A DNA stretch of 64,000 nucleotides from an uncultured Collinsella sp. GTDB taxonomy: Bacteria; Actinomycetota; Coriobacteriia; Coriobacteriales; Coriobacteriaceae. Of this stretch, positions 24,999 through 33,868 are shown piece by piece (positions within the stretch are counted from its first letter, which is position 1; every line of letters starts with the position of its first letter). A model generated the notes under the pieces. It was not told the origin of the DNA and made no database searches. It was given only the letters and a program-made list of their open reading frames with translations. The DNA lies in assembly GCA_900542905.1 (NCBI GenBank), contig UQPF01000004.1, positions 62,001 through 126,000 on the forward strand, written 5' to 3'. Both the position numbers and the translations under genes were made by a program.

Positions 24999-25031
24999 GT
25001 TAGCCATGGCAAACGGTTAGCCATGGTGAAC
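24999..25031 (+). promoter_or_regulatory. Tandem operator-like palindromes before feoB
   Basis: GTTAGCCATGGCAAAC (24999-25014) and GTTAGCCATGGTGAAC (25016-25031) are two near-palindromes 17 nt apart, just downstream of the predicted promoter. Position before an iron-uptake gene suggests an iron repressor of the DtxR/IdeR type, although the regulator is not in the window. Confidence 0.6.
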
Positions 25032-25073
25032 ATAAATACAACGCCCTGTGGGCGCCGGGGGAGGAACACGGAC

Positions 25074-27434
25074 GTGAAGCTCGATACACTCGAGATTGGA
25101 AAGGACGCCGTTGTCGCATCGGTGGCATCGGACGATCAGGCACTCCGACAGCATATTTTGGACATGGGTCTAACGCCGGGCACCGAAGTCACCATGATGA
25201 AGTACGCCCCCATGGGTGACCCGCTCGAGATCCGCCTGCGTGGCTACGAGTTGACACTGCGTAAGGACGATGCCGCTCGCATCGAGCTCGTGGGTATTCA
25301 CGACACCGATACGGGTCCGCGCGCTAACGCCGCAATCGGCACGACGGAGCATCCGGCACTCGGCGAGGGGATGTATTCGCCCCGTGCGGCAAAGACGGCC
25401 GTGCCAGAGGGCGCGCCGCTGCACTTTGCCCTCGCCGGCAACCAAAACTGCGGCAAGACCACGTTATTCAACCAGCTGACGGGCTCCAACCAGCATGTCG
25501 GTAACTTTCCCGGCGTGACGGTCGACCGCAAAGATGGCACCATCCGTAACCATCCCGAGGCGAGCGTTACCGACCTGCCCGGCATTTACTCCCTGTCGCC
25601 GTACACAGGCGAGGAGGTCGTGAGCCGTCAGTTCATCCTCGACGAGCGTCCGGACGCCATCATCGACATCATTGACGCCACCAACATCGAGCGCAACCTG
25701 TACCTGACACTGCAGCTCATGGAGCTTGACCGTCCTATGGTCATCGCGCTCAACATGATGGACGAGGTGACCGCCAACGGCGGCGCCGTGGACGTCAACT
25801 TGCTCGAGAGCCTGTTGGGCGTGCCCGTTGTCCCCATTAGCGCTGCCCGCAACGAGGGCATCGGCGAGCTGGTGGACCACGCCCTGCACGTGGCGCGGTT
25901 CCGCGAGCGCCCTGGTCGCCTGGACTTTTGCGCGCCCGACGGTCCGGACGGCGGTGCGCTGCATCGCTGCATCCACGGTATTGCTAACCTGATCGAGGAC
26001 CATGCCGTGACGGCGCACATCCCGGTGCGCTTTGCGGCGACCAAGCTGGTCGAGGGCGATGAGCTGGTAACCGAGGCGCTTCACCTGGATCGCAATGAGC
26101 TCGACGCTATCGAGCACATCATCACCCAGATGGAGGGCGAGGCCGGCACCGACCGCCTATCTGCGCTGGCCGATATGCGTTTTAGCTTTATCGGCGACGT
26201 GTGCGGGCGTTGCGTCGTCAAGCCGCACGAGAGCCGCGAGCACGTGCGCTCCGTCAAGATTGACCGCATCCTGACAGGTCGTTACACAGCCATTCCGGCG
26301 TTTCTGGTGATCATGGGCCTCGTCTTTTGGCTGACGTTTGGCGTGATCGGCGCGGCGTTGCAGGGACTTATGGAGGACGGTATCGCTGCCATCATCGCCT
26401 CGGCCGATGCGGGCCTCAAGGCGTTCGGTACCAACGACGTGGTGCGCTCGCTGGCTGTCGACGGCGTGCTTACGGGCGTGGGCAGTGTGCTGACCTTCCT
26501 GCCGATTATCGTCGTGCTCTTTTTGTTCCTCTCCATTCTGGAAGACTCCGGATACATGGCGCGCGTGGCCTTTGTCATGGATAAGGTGTTGCGTCGCTTT
26601 GGCCTGTCGGGCCGCAGTTTCGTGCCCATGCTCGTCGGTTTTGGCTGCACCGTGCCGGCTATCATGTCGACCCGTACGCTCCCATCCGAGCACGACCGCA
26701 AGATGACGGTCATGCTCACGCCGTTTATGAGCTGCTCAGCCAAGCTGCCGGTTTACGGCTTGCTGTGCGGGGCGTTTTTCCCGCAGGCGACGGTTCCCGC
26801 CATGGTCTCGCTCTATCTGATCGGTATCGTGGTCGGCTGCGTCGCGGCTTTGGTGCTCAACCGCACGGCATTTAAGGGCGACCCGGTGCCGTTTATCATG
26901 GAGCTCCCCAATTACCGCCTGCCGAGCGTCAAGACGACGGTGATGCTGGCATGGGATAAGGCCAAGGACTTCATCACCAAGGCCTTTACCATTATCTTTG
27001 CCGCTACGGTGGTCATCTGGTTCCTGCAGACGTTCGATATCCGCTTTAACGTGGTCGCCGACCAGTCGCAAAGCCTGCTTGCCGGTCTGGGTAGCATCAT
27101 CGCGCCGGTGTTGGCCCCGCTCGGCTTTGGCGACTGGCGCGCCTCGACGGCGCTCGTCACGGGGCTCATTGCCAAGGAGAGCGTCATCTCGACGCTCACG
27201 GTGCTTTTGGGCGCAACGTCGCCCGCGGCGCTGTCGACCATGTTTTCGCCGTTTACCGCCTACGTGTTCTTGGTCTTTACGTTGCTGTACCCGCCTTGTG
27301 TGGCGGCAATCGGCGCCGTCAAGAGCGAGTTGGGCGCGCGCTATGCCGTGGCCGTATTCGCGTTTCAGGTCGCCGTTGCCTGGATCGTGGCGTTTGTCGT
27401 GCATTCGGCGGGCATATTGCTGGGGTTGGCTTAG
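25074..27434 (+). CDS. feoB: Ferrous iron transporter, FeoA-FeoB fusion
   Basis: 786-aa membrane protein for Fe(II) uptake. Residues 1-75 are a FeoA-like SH3 domain (RQHILDMGLTPGTEVTMMKYAPMGDPLEIRL). After a linker, the G domain shows GNQNCGKT (about 122-129), DLPGIYSLSPY and LNMMDE. From about residue 400 come the membrane segments and Gate motifs, including MLVGFGCTVPAIMSTRTL and FMSCSAKLPVYG. I chose GTG at 25074 because GGGGGAGG precedes it and the FeoA domain starts there. Two operator-like palindromes lie upstream. No separate feoA or feoC is seen. Confidence 0.93.
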   Translation: MKLDTLEIGKDAVVASVASDDQALRQHILDMGLTPGTEVTMMKYAPMGDPLEIRLRGYELTLRKDDAARIELVGIHDTDTGPRANAAIGTTEHPALGEGMYSPRAAKTAVPEGAPLHFALAGNQNCGKTTLFNQLTGSNQHVGNFPGVTVDRKDGTIRNHPEASVTDLPGIYSLSPYTGEEVVSRQFILDERPDAIIDIIDATNIERNLYLTLQLMELDRPMVIALNMMDEVTANGGAVDVNLLESLLGVPVVPISAARNEGIGELVDHALHVARFRERPGRLDFCAPDGPDGGALHRCIHGIANLIEDHAVTAHIPVRFAATKLVEGDELVTEALHLDRNELDAIEHIITQMEGEAGTDRLSALADMRFSFIGDVCGRCVVKPHESREHVRSVKIDRILTGRYTAIPAFLVIMGLVFWLTFGVIGAALQGLMEDGIAAIIASADAGLKAFGTNDVVRSLAVDGVLTGVGSVLTFLPIIVVLFLFLSILEDSGYMARVAFVMDKVLRRFGLSGRSFVPMLVGFGCTVPAIMSTRTLPSEHDRKMTVMLTPFMSCSAKLPVYGLLCGAFFPQATVPAMVSLYLIGIVVGCVAALVLNRTAFKGDPVPFIMELPNYRLPSVKTTVMLAWDKAKDFITKAFTIIFAATVVIWFLQTFDIRFNVVADQSQSLLAGLGSIIAPVLAPLGFGDWRASTALVTGLIAKESVISTLTVLLGATSPAALSTMFSPFTAYVFLVFTLLYPPCVAAIGAVKSELGARYAVAVFAFQVAVAWIVAFVVHSAGILLGLA

Positions 27435-27475
27435 TTATGAATTGACGGCGCAACCTCTGTGTATCGAATTGTTTT

Positions 27476-27509
27476 CGGCCCCGCATCTGTACTGACGGAT
27501 GCGGGGCCG
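27476..27509 (+). terminator. feoB terminator
   Basis: CGGCCCCGCATC pairs with GATGCGGGGCCG around a 10-nt loop, 42 nt after the feoB stop. A TATAAT at 27516-27521 just after it may be the -10 box of the next gene. Confidence 0.75.
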
Positions 27510-27554
27510 TTGCTATATAATCGCCTCCGCTCAAAACGATTGGAGACGTTATAT

Positions 27555-28751
27555 ATGACTCAGACAAGGCAAGACGGCATCACGCTCAAGCAGTGGCTCC
27601 CGCTCATCGGGCTCACCTGCTGTGCGTTCGTGTTCAACACGTCGGAGTTTATGCCCATCGGCCTTTTGACTGATATCGCCGCGTCGTTCTCGCTCACCGA
27701 GGCCCAGGCGGGCATCATGATCTCGGTCTACGCCTGGGGCGTCATGCTGCTGTCGTTGCCGCTCATGGTGTTTGCCTCGCGCTTCGAGTTCAAGCGGATG
27801 CTGCTGGGCGTGCTCGCCGTGTTCTCGCTGGGCCAGTTTCTGTCCGCTGTGGCGCCGACTTATCCCATCCTGGTCTGCGCGCGCCTGGTGGTCGCTTGCG
27901 CACATGCCGTGTTCTGGTCAGTCGCCTCGATTATGGCCTCGCGCCTGGTCGACACTCGCCACGGCGCGCTCGCCATCAGCATGATCGCTACGGGCTCGTC
28001 CATCGCGCAGATCTTTGGCCTGCCTCTCGGTCGCGCCATTGGCTTGGCCGTGGGCTGGCGCATGACGTTTGCCGTGGTCGGGGGCCTCTCAGCCATCGCG
28101 GTCGTCTACCAGGCAGCGGTGTTCCCGGCCATGCCGGCGGGTGAGCGCTTTACCGTCAAACAGCTGCCCGAGCTGCTCAAGAACCCGCTCCTCATCGCGC
28201 TCTACGCAGTCACGGTCTTCATGGCGACCGGCTATTACGCAAGCTACAGCTATATCGAGCCCTTCCTGGCGCAGGTCGCGCACGTCGATGCGGGCGCCAT
28301 TACCATGACGCTGACGGCGTTTGGCTGCTCTGGTTTGCTCGGAAGCTGGCTGTTTGGCCGCCTGTTCGATGGGCATCGCTTCCCGTTCTTGGCTATCACG
28401 CTCTCCGGCGTGCCGGTGGCCCTGCTGCTCATGGGGCCGGCCGCATCGTCGCTCGTGACAGTGCTTGCCGTCTGCGCACTGTGGGGTTGCTGCGCCACGG
28501 CCTTTAACGTGGCGTTTCAGGCCGAGCTCATCAAGTGCACGTCGGCAGATTCGTCGGCCGTCGCCATGTCGATCTTCTCGGGCCTGTTTAACCTCGGTAT
28601 TGGCACGGGCACCGCAATCGGCGGCGCCGTGGTTTCGGGTCCCGGTATCGCTTGGATCGGCTTCGCGGGCGGGGCGATTGCCGTCGTGGGCGTCATTCTC
28701 GCCATCACGGTGATGTTCCCAGCCATCCGTCGCGCCAAGCCCGTCGCCTAA
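27555..28751 (+). CDS. MFS transporter, sugar-efflux-like (SotB/AraJ type)
   Basis: 398-aa permease with about 12 membrane segments. It begins FVFNTSEFMPIGLLTDIAASF, a hallmark of the DHA1 subgroup that includes SotB and AraJ. The loop between segments 2 and 3 has PLMVFASRFEFKRMLLG. It is a single gene after the feoB terminator; TATAAT at 27516 with TGACGG upstream is a possible promoter. The substrate is unknown: sugars, arabinose-like compounds or drugs are all possible. Confidence 0.87.
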   Translation: MTQTRQDGITLKQWLPLIGLTCCAFVFNTSEFMPIGLLTDIAASFSLTEAQAGIMISVYAWGVMLLSLPLMVFASRFEFKRMLLGVLAVFSLGQFLSAVAPTYPILVCARLVVACAHAVFWSVASIMASRLVDTRHGALAISMIATGSSIAQIFGLPLGRAIGLAVGWRMTFAVVGGLSAIAVVYQAAVFPAMPAGERFTVKQLPELLKNPLLIALYAVTVFMATGYYASYSYIEPFLAQVAHVDAGAITMTLTAFGCSGLLGSWLFGRLFDGHRFPFLAITLSGVPVALLLMGPAASSLVTVLAVCALWGCCATAFNVAFQAELIKCTSADSSAVAMSIFSGLFNLGIGTGTAIGGAVVSGPGIAWIGFAGGAIAVVGVILAITVMFPAIRRAKPVA

Positions 28752-28766
28752 TCACGTCCCCTCATC

Positions 28767-28833
28767 AGTTGCGGTGAAATACGGACTGCTGGGCCCAATA
28801 AAACCGGCAAACAGTCCCTATTGCACCGCAACT
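28767..28833. repeat. TTGCGGTGAAATA-family hairpin
   Basis: AGTTGCGGTGAAATACGGACTG pairs with CAGTCCCTATTGCACCGCAACT with few mismatches. The outer part matches the element at 24627; the inner part differs but still pairs. It lies just after the MFS gene and may terminate it. Confidence 0.68.
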
Positions 28834-28904
28834 TATTTTGGGGGAGGGGATACAAGCTGGGCATACAATGGATGTCGTTGTGTTGAGCTTACCGGGAGGT
28901 TGCT

Positions 28905-30281
28905 ATGTGGGCATACGAGACGACGTTCTATCAGGTCTATCCGCTGGGCTTTTGCGGAGCTCCGCGCGAAAACGCCGCCCCCGTTGCCGAGGACGAACTC
29001 TCCCAAGCTGCCGGCACTGCACCCAACCCCGATGCCCCCATCATGAAAATCGCCCAATGGGCCGACTACCTGCAAAAACTCGGCGTTGGCGCTGTGCTCA
29101 TCAACCCGCCGCTCGAGTCCGATAGTCACGGCTACGATACACGCAGCCTGCGCCATATCGACCGTCGCCTGGGTGGGGACGCCGACTTTGCCGCCGTGTG
29201 CGACACACTGCATGCTCACGGCATCCGCGTGGTGCTCGACGCCGTCTTCAACCACGTCGGCCGCGGCTTTTGGGCCTTCCGCGATGTGCAGGAGCGTAAG
29301 TGGGACTCGCCGTACAAGGACTGGTTCCACATTAGCTTTGATGGCGACTCCTGCTACGGCGACGGCTTTTGGTACGAGGGTTGGGAAGGCCATTTTGAGC
29401 TCGTGAAGCTCAACTTGCAAAACCCTGCCGTGGTCGATTACCTGCTAGAGTCCGTGCACCGCTGGGCCGAGGTCTTTGGCGTCGACGGCCTGCGCCTGGA
29501 CGTTGCCTATATGCTCGACCGCGACTTCATGCGTCGTCTGCATAGCTTCGCCCGTGAGCTCAAGCCCGACTTCGTGCTGATCGGCGAGACGCTCCACGGC
29601 GACTACAACCAGATCGTCAACGACGAGATGCTCGACTCCTGCACCAACTACGAGTGTTACAAGGGCCTGTACTCCAGCTTTAACTCGGTCAACATGTTCG
29701 AGATTGCGCACTCGCTGCACCGTCAGTTTGGCGGCGACCCCTGGTGCATCTACCGCGGCAAGCACCTGCTGTCGTTTGTCGACAACCACGACGTGCCGCG
29801 ACTGGCAAGCATCCTCACTGACAAGTCGTGCCTGCGTCCCGCCTATGGCATGCTCTTTGGCATGCCGGGCATCCCGTGCGTCTACTATGGCAGCGAGTGG
29901 GGAATTGCCGGCGAAAAGGGCGGCCCCGATGGCGACTGGGCGCTGCGCCCTGCGCTCGATGAGCCTGCGCCCAACGAACTGACGGCGTTCATCACGCAGC
30001 TCGCACACCTTCGTTCGGCCGACGACGCGGCGGCCCGTGCTCTCAACTACGGTGCCTATCGCAATGTGGTGATCCAGAACAAGCAGCTGCTGTTCGAGCG
30101 CGCCTGCGACGACGCGACGGTGCTCGTGACGGTCAATGCCGTGAACGAGCCCTATACCTTTGGAGCCGGCGAACTCAACGGCTCCTTCGTCGACCTGCTT
30201 GCCGACGATGCGCCCACGGTCGAGCTGACAGGCTCCCTTGAACTTGCGCCCTATGAGGTGCGTTATCTGCTGAGGGCCTAA
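28905..30281 (+). CDS. GH13 alpha-amylase-family enzyme
   Basis: 458-aa cytoplasmic glycoside hydrolase with no signal peptide. The family regions are DAVFNHV (about 112-118), GLRLDVAY with catalytic Asp199, LIGET with acid/base Glu228, and FVDNHD with Asp296. It is shorter than typical neopullulanases and lacks their N-terminal domain. Likely activity is on malto-oligosaccharides or cyclodextrins inside the cell, but family membership does not fix this. The start has GGGAGG upstream. The glycosylase gene begins 3 nt after its stop, which suggests cotranscription. Confidence 0.9.
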   Translation: MWAYETTFYQVYPLGFCGAPRENAAPVAEDELSQAAGTAPNPDAPIMKIAQWADYLQKLGVGAVLINPPLESDSHGYDTRSLRHIDRRLGGDADFAAVCDTLHAHGIRVVLDAVFNHVGRGFWAFRDVQERKWDSPYKDWFHISFDGDSCYGDGFWYEGWEGHFELVKLNLQNPAVVDYLLESVHRWAEVFGVDGLRLDVAYMLDRDFMRRLHSFARELKPDFVLIGETLHGDYNQIVNDEMLDSCTNYECYKGLYSSFNSVNMFEIAHSLHRQFGGDPWCIYRGKHLLSFVDNHDVPRLASILTDKSCLRPAYGMLFGMPGIPCVYYGSEWGIAGEKGGPDGDWALRPALDEPAPNELTAFITQLAHLRSADDAAARALNYGAYRNVVIQNKQLLFERACDDATVLVTVNAVNEPYTFGAGELNGSFVDLLADDAPTVELTGSLELAPYEVRYLLRA

Positions 30282-30284
30282 TTC

Positions 30285-30854
30285 ATGACTGCGCCGGACG
30301 AGGGCTATCAGCATATTGAGCATGGGTTTGAGCCCGTGTTTGACGAGCGCTCGCGCGTTTTGGTGCTGGGGTCGTTTCCCTCGGTGCTCTCGCGTGCCAA
30401 TGCCTTCTACTATGGCAATCCGCAGAACCGCTTTTGGCGCGTGATTGCCGCGTGCCTTGGTGCGCCCGTGCCGCCCAACGAGGGAGACTCTTTGGCGAGC
30501 GGCGAGCCCGTGACGCTTGACGCCTCGATTGCCGCCAAGCGGGCTATGCTGCTGAACGGCGGCGTGGCCCTGTGGGACGTGATCGAGAGCTGCGACATTA
30601 AGGGCTCGAGCGATGCGAGCATTCGTAACGTTGTGCCGGCACATATCGAGCGCATTACCGGCGCAGCTCCCATTGAGCAGGTGATATGCAACGGTGGTAC
30701 AGCTGGCCGGCTCTACAAGCGCTATCTACAAGAGCGCACCGGGCTGCCGGCCATCGTTCTGCCGTCGACAAGTCCCGCCAATGCGGCGTGGCGTCTGGAA
30801 CGCCTTGTCGAGCGCTGGAGTGAAGCCGTTGATTGGCAGGCTTTTTCGATTTAG
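30285..30854 (+). CDS. DNA-deoxyinosine glycosylase (UDG superfamily)
   Basis: 189-aa base-excision enzyme. It shows VLVLGSFPSVLSRANAFYYGNPQNRFWRV near the start and VLPSTSPAN near the end, the active-site segments of the family 6 hypoxanthine-DNA glycosylases. It probably removes hypoxanthine formed by adenine deamination. It lies 3 nt after the GH13 gene and converges with the next gene, overlapping its stop by 4 nt. Confidence 0.85.
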   Translation: MTAPDEGYQHIEHGFEPVFDERSRVLVLGSFPSVLSRANAFYYGNPQNRFWRVIAACLGAPVPPNEGDSLASGEPVTLDASIAAKRAMLLNGGVALWDVIESCDIKGSSDASIRNVVPAHIERITGAAPIEQVICNGGTAGRLYKRYLQERTGLPAIVLPSTSPANAAWRLERLVERWSEAVDWQAFSI

Positions 30855-31507
30855 CAGTTTGAGTGCTCGGCAAGATGCCTCATAACGGCGTGCCAGATCG
30901 GTGTGGGCAGCGCAGACGTGGCGCGCACCATGCCGTCGGTGTCGACGCCACCCGTTGCGGCGCCACCGAGCTTCTGCGCGTGTTCGACGGAACACCCCAT
31001 GCGAACGGCGCCCACGAGCTTGTCCATGGCCTCCGAAAACGGTCGCCGCAAGAGTCCCATGCGCGGGGAGCGACGAAGCGCTGCGATGCCGCTGCCGGCG
31101 CAGATGGCAACGCCGCCACACCACAATTGGTCATGGCGCTCACATGCCTTGTGCAGGCGAACGGCGGTCCCACGCGCCTGCTCAGTGCTCTCTTGTGCGG
31201 CTCGAATCGCGGCATAGACGCGCGTTCCCGTACCGCCAAAGCGCTCAAGCGCCTGCTCGATGGCTGTCAACGTCTCATCGTCAGCCACATCTTCAATGGC
31301 CAGCACGATGCCATCGGCAACGCTGCCGGCGTCATTTGCCTTCAAGTCGACCGGGCGGGGGAGTGCGGTGCCGGAAAGCTGTGCATAGGCGGCGATGGCA
31401 TCCTGCAGGTCCCAGAGCAAAAACTCAAGATCGGCACTATTGGGAATGCTGATATACGCAATGGTTTGCAGCGTTTTTGGTACATCGCTGCGCGCGGTCG
31501 GCTCCAT
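30851..31507 (-). CDS. Putative flavodoxin/NADPH-FMN-reductase-like protein
   Basis: 218-aa protein that I do not recognise with certainty. The GTGTRVYAAIRAA segment and CGGVAICAGSGIAALRRSPRMGLLRRP recall distant flavodoxin-like reductases. Cys residues are few and there is no membrane segment. The start is ATG at 31507 with GGAGG 5 nt upstream, and the coding bias fits the genome, so the gene is probably real. Its function and partners are unknown. The opposite strand also has an open frame but no ribosome site. Confidence 0.6.
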   Translation of the reverse strand: MEPTARSDVPKTLQTIAYISIPNSADLEFLLWDLQDAIAAYAQLSGTALPRPVDLKANDAGSVADGIVLAIEDVADDETLTAIEQALERFGGTGTRVYAAIRAAQESTEQARGTAVRLHKACERHDQLWCGGVAICAGSGIAALRRSPRMGLLRRPFSEAMDKLVGAVRMGCSVEHAQKLGGAATGGVDTDGMVRATSALPTPIWHAVMRHLAEHSNC

Positions 31508-31600
31508 GCTGCCTCCTTTCCGGTTGGTTTCCGTTTAGGTTACACCGTCCGGCGGCGCCCCACCGCGCTATCCTAGTGCAACCCTTACGAAAGGAACGCC

Positions 31601-32737
31601 ATGCGACTGCCCATGAATACCTCGCTTGCCACGCTCAAGCCCTCCGGTATCCGCCGAATCAACGCGCTCGCCGCCCAGCACCCGGGGTGCATCGCGCTTG
31701 CGCTTGGCGAGCCCGATTTTCCCACGCCCGATGTGATTAGCGCCGAGGTGACCGCCGCACTGGACCGCGGTGACACGCACTATCCGCCCAACAACGGGCG
31801 CCCCGCCCTGCGTGAGGCGTTATCTGCCTACATGGGGGACGCGGGCCTTACGTTTTCCGCCGATGAGGTCATCCTGACCGACGGTGCGACCGAGGCACTG
31901 TCGGCAACATTCATGGCTATGCTCAACCCCGGCGACGAGGTCATCATCCCCACGCCTGCCTTTGGCCTGTACGAGAGCATCGTCGTGGCCAACCACGCCA
32001 AGGCGGTCTTTTTGGATACGGAGCCTGCGCAATTCCAGATTGACGAGGACGCACTTCGTGCTTGCGTGACGCCGGCGACCAAGGCCATCGTCATCTGCAC
32101 GCCCAACAATCCTACGGGTTGCATCCTCAACGCGGCTTCGCTCGACGCCGTGGCGCGCGTGGCAGAGCAGGCGGGCATCTACGTGATCTGCGACGACGTA
32201 TACAACCGCCTGGTCTACGTGGACGGCTACGAGCGCTTTGCCCAGCGCCACCCGGAGCTTCGTGAGCAGACGGTAGTCATCGAGAGCTTCTCCAAGCCCT
32301 GGGCTATGACCGGCTGGCGCCTGGGCTGGCTCGCAGCGGCAACCCCCGTCATCGCCGAGATCGCAAAGGCCCACCAATACTTAGTATCGAGTGCTGTCTC
32401 CTTCGAAATGGACGCCGCAGCCCGAGCCCTGACCGTCGACCCAACCCCCATGCTCAAAGTCTACCGAGCCCGCCGCAAACGCGTGCTCGCAGCCTTAAAC
32501 GCTATGGGCCTCGACGCAGTAGAGCCCGCAGGAGCCTTCTACACTTTCCCGAGCATCAAAAAGTTCGACCTAACCAGCGAAGCCTTCTGCATCAAAGCCA
32601 TCAAAGAAGCAAACGTAGCCCTAGTCCCGGGCGACTGCTTCGGCACCGAAGGCCACATCCGCCTCAGCTACTGCGTCTCCGACCAAGATCTGGACGAAGG
32701 CCTAAATCGCCTGTCCACCTTCATTTCAACCCTGTAG
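31601..32737 (+). CDS. Class I/II pyridoxal-phosphate aminotransferase
   Basis: 378-aa aspartate-aminotransferase-fold enzyme. It shows LALGEPDFPTPD, HYPPNNGRPALREALS, TPNNPTG, the YVICDDVY Asp/Tyr pair, the Schiff-base Lys232 in ESFSKPWAMTGWRLGW and a C-terminal GHIRLSYC arginine segment. Substrate cannot be fixed; aspartate or aromatic amino acids are likely. The ATG at 31601 has AAAGGA upstream. From about residue 260 the codon choice changes, with more A-ending codons and fewer G on this strand. Confidence 0.9.
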   Translation: MRLPMNTSLATLKPSGIRRINALAAQHPGCIALALGEPDFPTPDVISAEVTAALDRGDTHYPPNNGRPALREALSAYMGDAGLTFSADEVILTDGATEALSATFMAMLNPGDEVIIPTPAFGLYESIVVANHAKAVFLDTEPAQFQIDEDALRACVTPATKAIVICTPNNPTGCILNAASLDAVARVAEQAGIYVICDDVYNRLVYVDGYERFAQRHPELREQTVVIESFSKPWAMTGWRLGWLAAATPVIAEIAKAHQYLVSSAVSFEMDAAARALTVDPTPMLKVYRARRKRVLAALNAMGLDAVEPAGAFYTFPSIKKFDLTSEAFCIKAIKEANVALVPGDCFGTEGHIRLSYCVSDQDLDEGLNRLSTFISTL

Positions 32738-32784
32738 CCATCAGGGACGCAACACATCAGCCCGCCGACCCAAGCATTATGAGT

Positions 32785-33016
32785 GGGGCGCGCCGGCCAA
32801 CGGAAAACCGGGCTGCCCCATAGTTGACGCAGGCCGCGCCGCCGAAGGCCAGGCGCAAGGGTTTCGTAGATTCCGCACGAGCCGAAGGCCACTTAATGTG
32901 GCCTTCGTGCGAGCCCAGGACTTGACCGAGCGAAAACCTTGCGCCTGGCCTTCGGCGGCGCGTGCCGGATGGTGGAATTGTGTGCAGCCCGGTTTTCCGT
33001 TGACCGACGCCGGGGT
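32785..33016 (+). other. Long nested hairpin element, copy C
   Basis: Inner arms 32835-32860 and 32937-32962 form a perfect 26-bp stem. Outer arms 32801-32816 and 32985-33000 form a 16-bp stem, and GGCCAACGG pairs imperfectly with CCGTTGACC further out. The core has CGAAGGCCAC-TTAAT-GTGGCCTTCG (32883-32907) flanked by TTCCGCACG and CAGGACT. The fold and loop match copies A and B with paired base changes. It fills most of the gap between the aminotransferase and rplJ. Confidence 0.8.
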
Positions 33017-33028
33017 CCCCGCCATAAT
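33000..33028 (+). promoter_or_regulatory. rplJ-rplL promoter
   Basis: TTGACC at 33000-33005 and CATAAT at 33023-33028 are 17 nt apart. The -35 box lies at the outer edge of hairpin element C. Confidence 0.55.
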
Positions 33029-33044
33029 ACTTTCGGTTCACGCA

Positions 33045-33142
33045 CGAATCCGCTGCCAGAGACAGCCGGCGCAAACGGGTCTTACCCGCGAGCTTAATGG
33101 GACTTCCCGCCAGCCGAGGTGGTCGAGTAGATATGTCTTCTC
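33045..33142 (+). promoter_or_regulatory. L10-type leader of the rplJ operon
   Basis: The region ends with GCCAGCCGAGGTGGTCGAG and contains pairing GGGTCTTACCC and GGGACTTCCC stems. Position 100-200 nt before rplJ and the GAGGTGG motif fit the ribosomal L10 leader family, to which the L10-L12 complex binds. Confidence 0.6.
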
Positions 33143-33179
33143 GCCCCCGTCGCTCATGCAGCGCGGGGGCTTTCTTTTT
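33143..33179 (+). terminator. Attenuator before rplJ
   Basis: GCCCCCG pairs with CGGGGGC, with inner CGCT/AGCG pairing, followed by TTTCTTTTT. It lies in the leader of rplJ, so it is probably a regulated terminator that matches ribosomal protein output to rpoBC or r-protein levels. Confidence 0.75.
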
Positions 33180-33244
33180 GGACATGCCCCCGTCACGTCC
33201 TTGTGGCGGACCGTGCCCGGAAAGAATTCGAGGAGGTGTAATTC

Positions 33245-33766
33245 ATGCCCCAGCAGTACAAAATCGACAAGGTTGCAGAGATCGAGTCCCGTATCGCCGA
33301 GAACGCCGGTCTGTTCGTCGTCAACTACAACGGTCTGACGGTTAAGCAGGCTCAGGAGCTGCGTCATCAGCTTCGCGAGTGCGGCGCCGAGATGAAGGTC
33401 TACAAGAACAACCTGGTCAAGATCGCTCTCAAGAACCAGGAGCAGCCCGAGCTCGACGAGATCCTCGCCGGCCCCGTTGCTTATGTGTTCTACGAGTCCG
33501 AGCCGGTCGAGGCCGCTAAGGCCCTTAAGGACTTCTCCGCTAAGTCTAAGGGCGTCCTTGAGATCAAGGGCGGTATCTCCGACGGCAAGGCCGTTTCCGC
33601 TGATGATGTTAAGGCTATCGCCGAGCTGCCCACCAAGGATCAGCTTCTCGGCCAGATCGCCGGTCTCATCTCCGGTTTCGCTCGCGACATCGCTGTCTGC
33701 GTCAACGGCGTTTCCTCTGGTCTCGCTCGTTCGATCCAGCAGGTCTCCGAGCAGAAGGCAGCCTAG
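33245..33766 (+). CDS. rplJ: Ribosomal protein uL10
   Basis: 173-aa stalk-base protein that anchors L7/L12. It shows KVAEIESRIAENAGLFVVNYNGLTV and MKVYKNNLVKIAL in the rRNA-binding part and a C-terminal helix for L12 dimers. The ATG at 33245 has GAGGAGG upstream. rplL follows about 100 nt later. Confidence 0.98.
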   Translation: MPQQYKIDKVAEIESRIAENAGLFVVNYNGLTVKQAQELRHQLRECGAEMKVYKNNLVKIALKNQEQPELDEILAGPVAYVFYESEPVEAAKALKDFSAKSKGVLEIKGGISDGKAVSADDVKAIAELPTKDQLLGQIAGLISGFARDIAVCVNGVSSGLARSIQQVSEQKAA

Positions 33767-33868
33767 TTGCTGTTTTCACCCGCGGCGGCAACGCCGCACC
33801 CCTGGCGCATTCGCGCCGTGTTTTAACTGATCTCCGTGCATCCGCACGGAAACCGAAAGGACTTAGAA

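Noticed and set aside
30863..31576. A plus-strand open frame opposite the flavodoxin-like gene
   Set aside because: It lacks a ribosome site, is full of Arg, Cys and His, and overlaps the neighbouring gene start; the minus-strand frame has GGAGG and better composition.
32757..33338. Open frames on both strands across hairpin element C
   Set aside because: They arise from a GC-rich palindrome, which reads open on both strands, and run into the rplJ leader.
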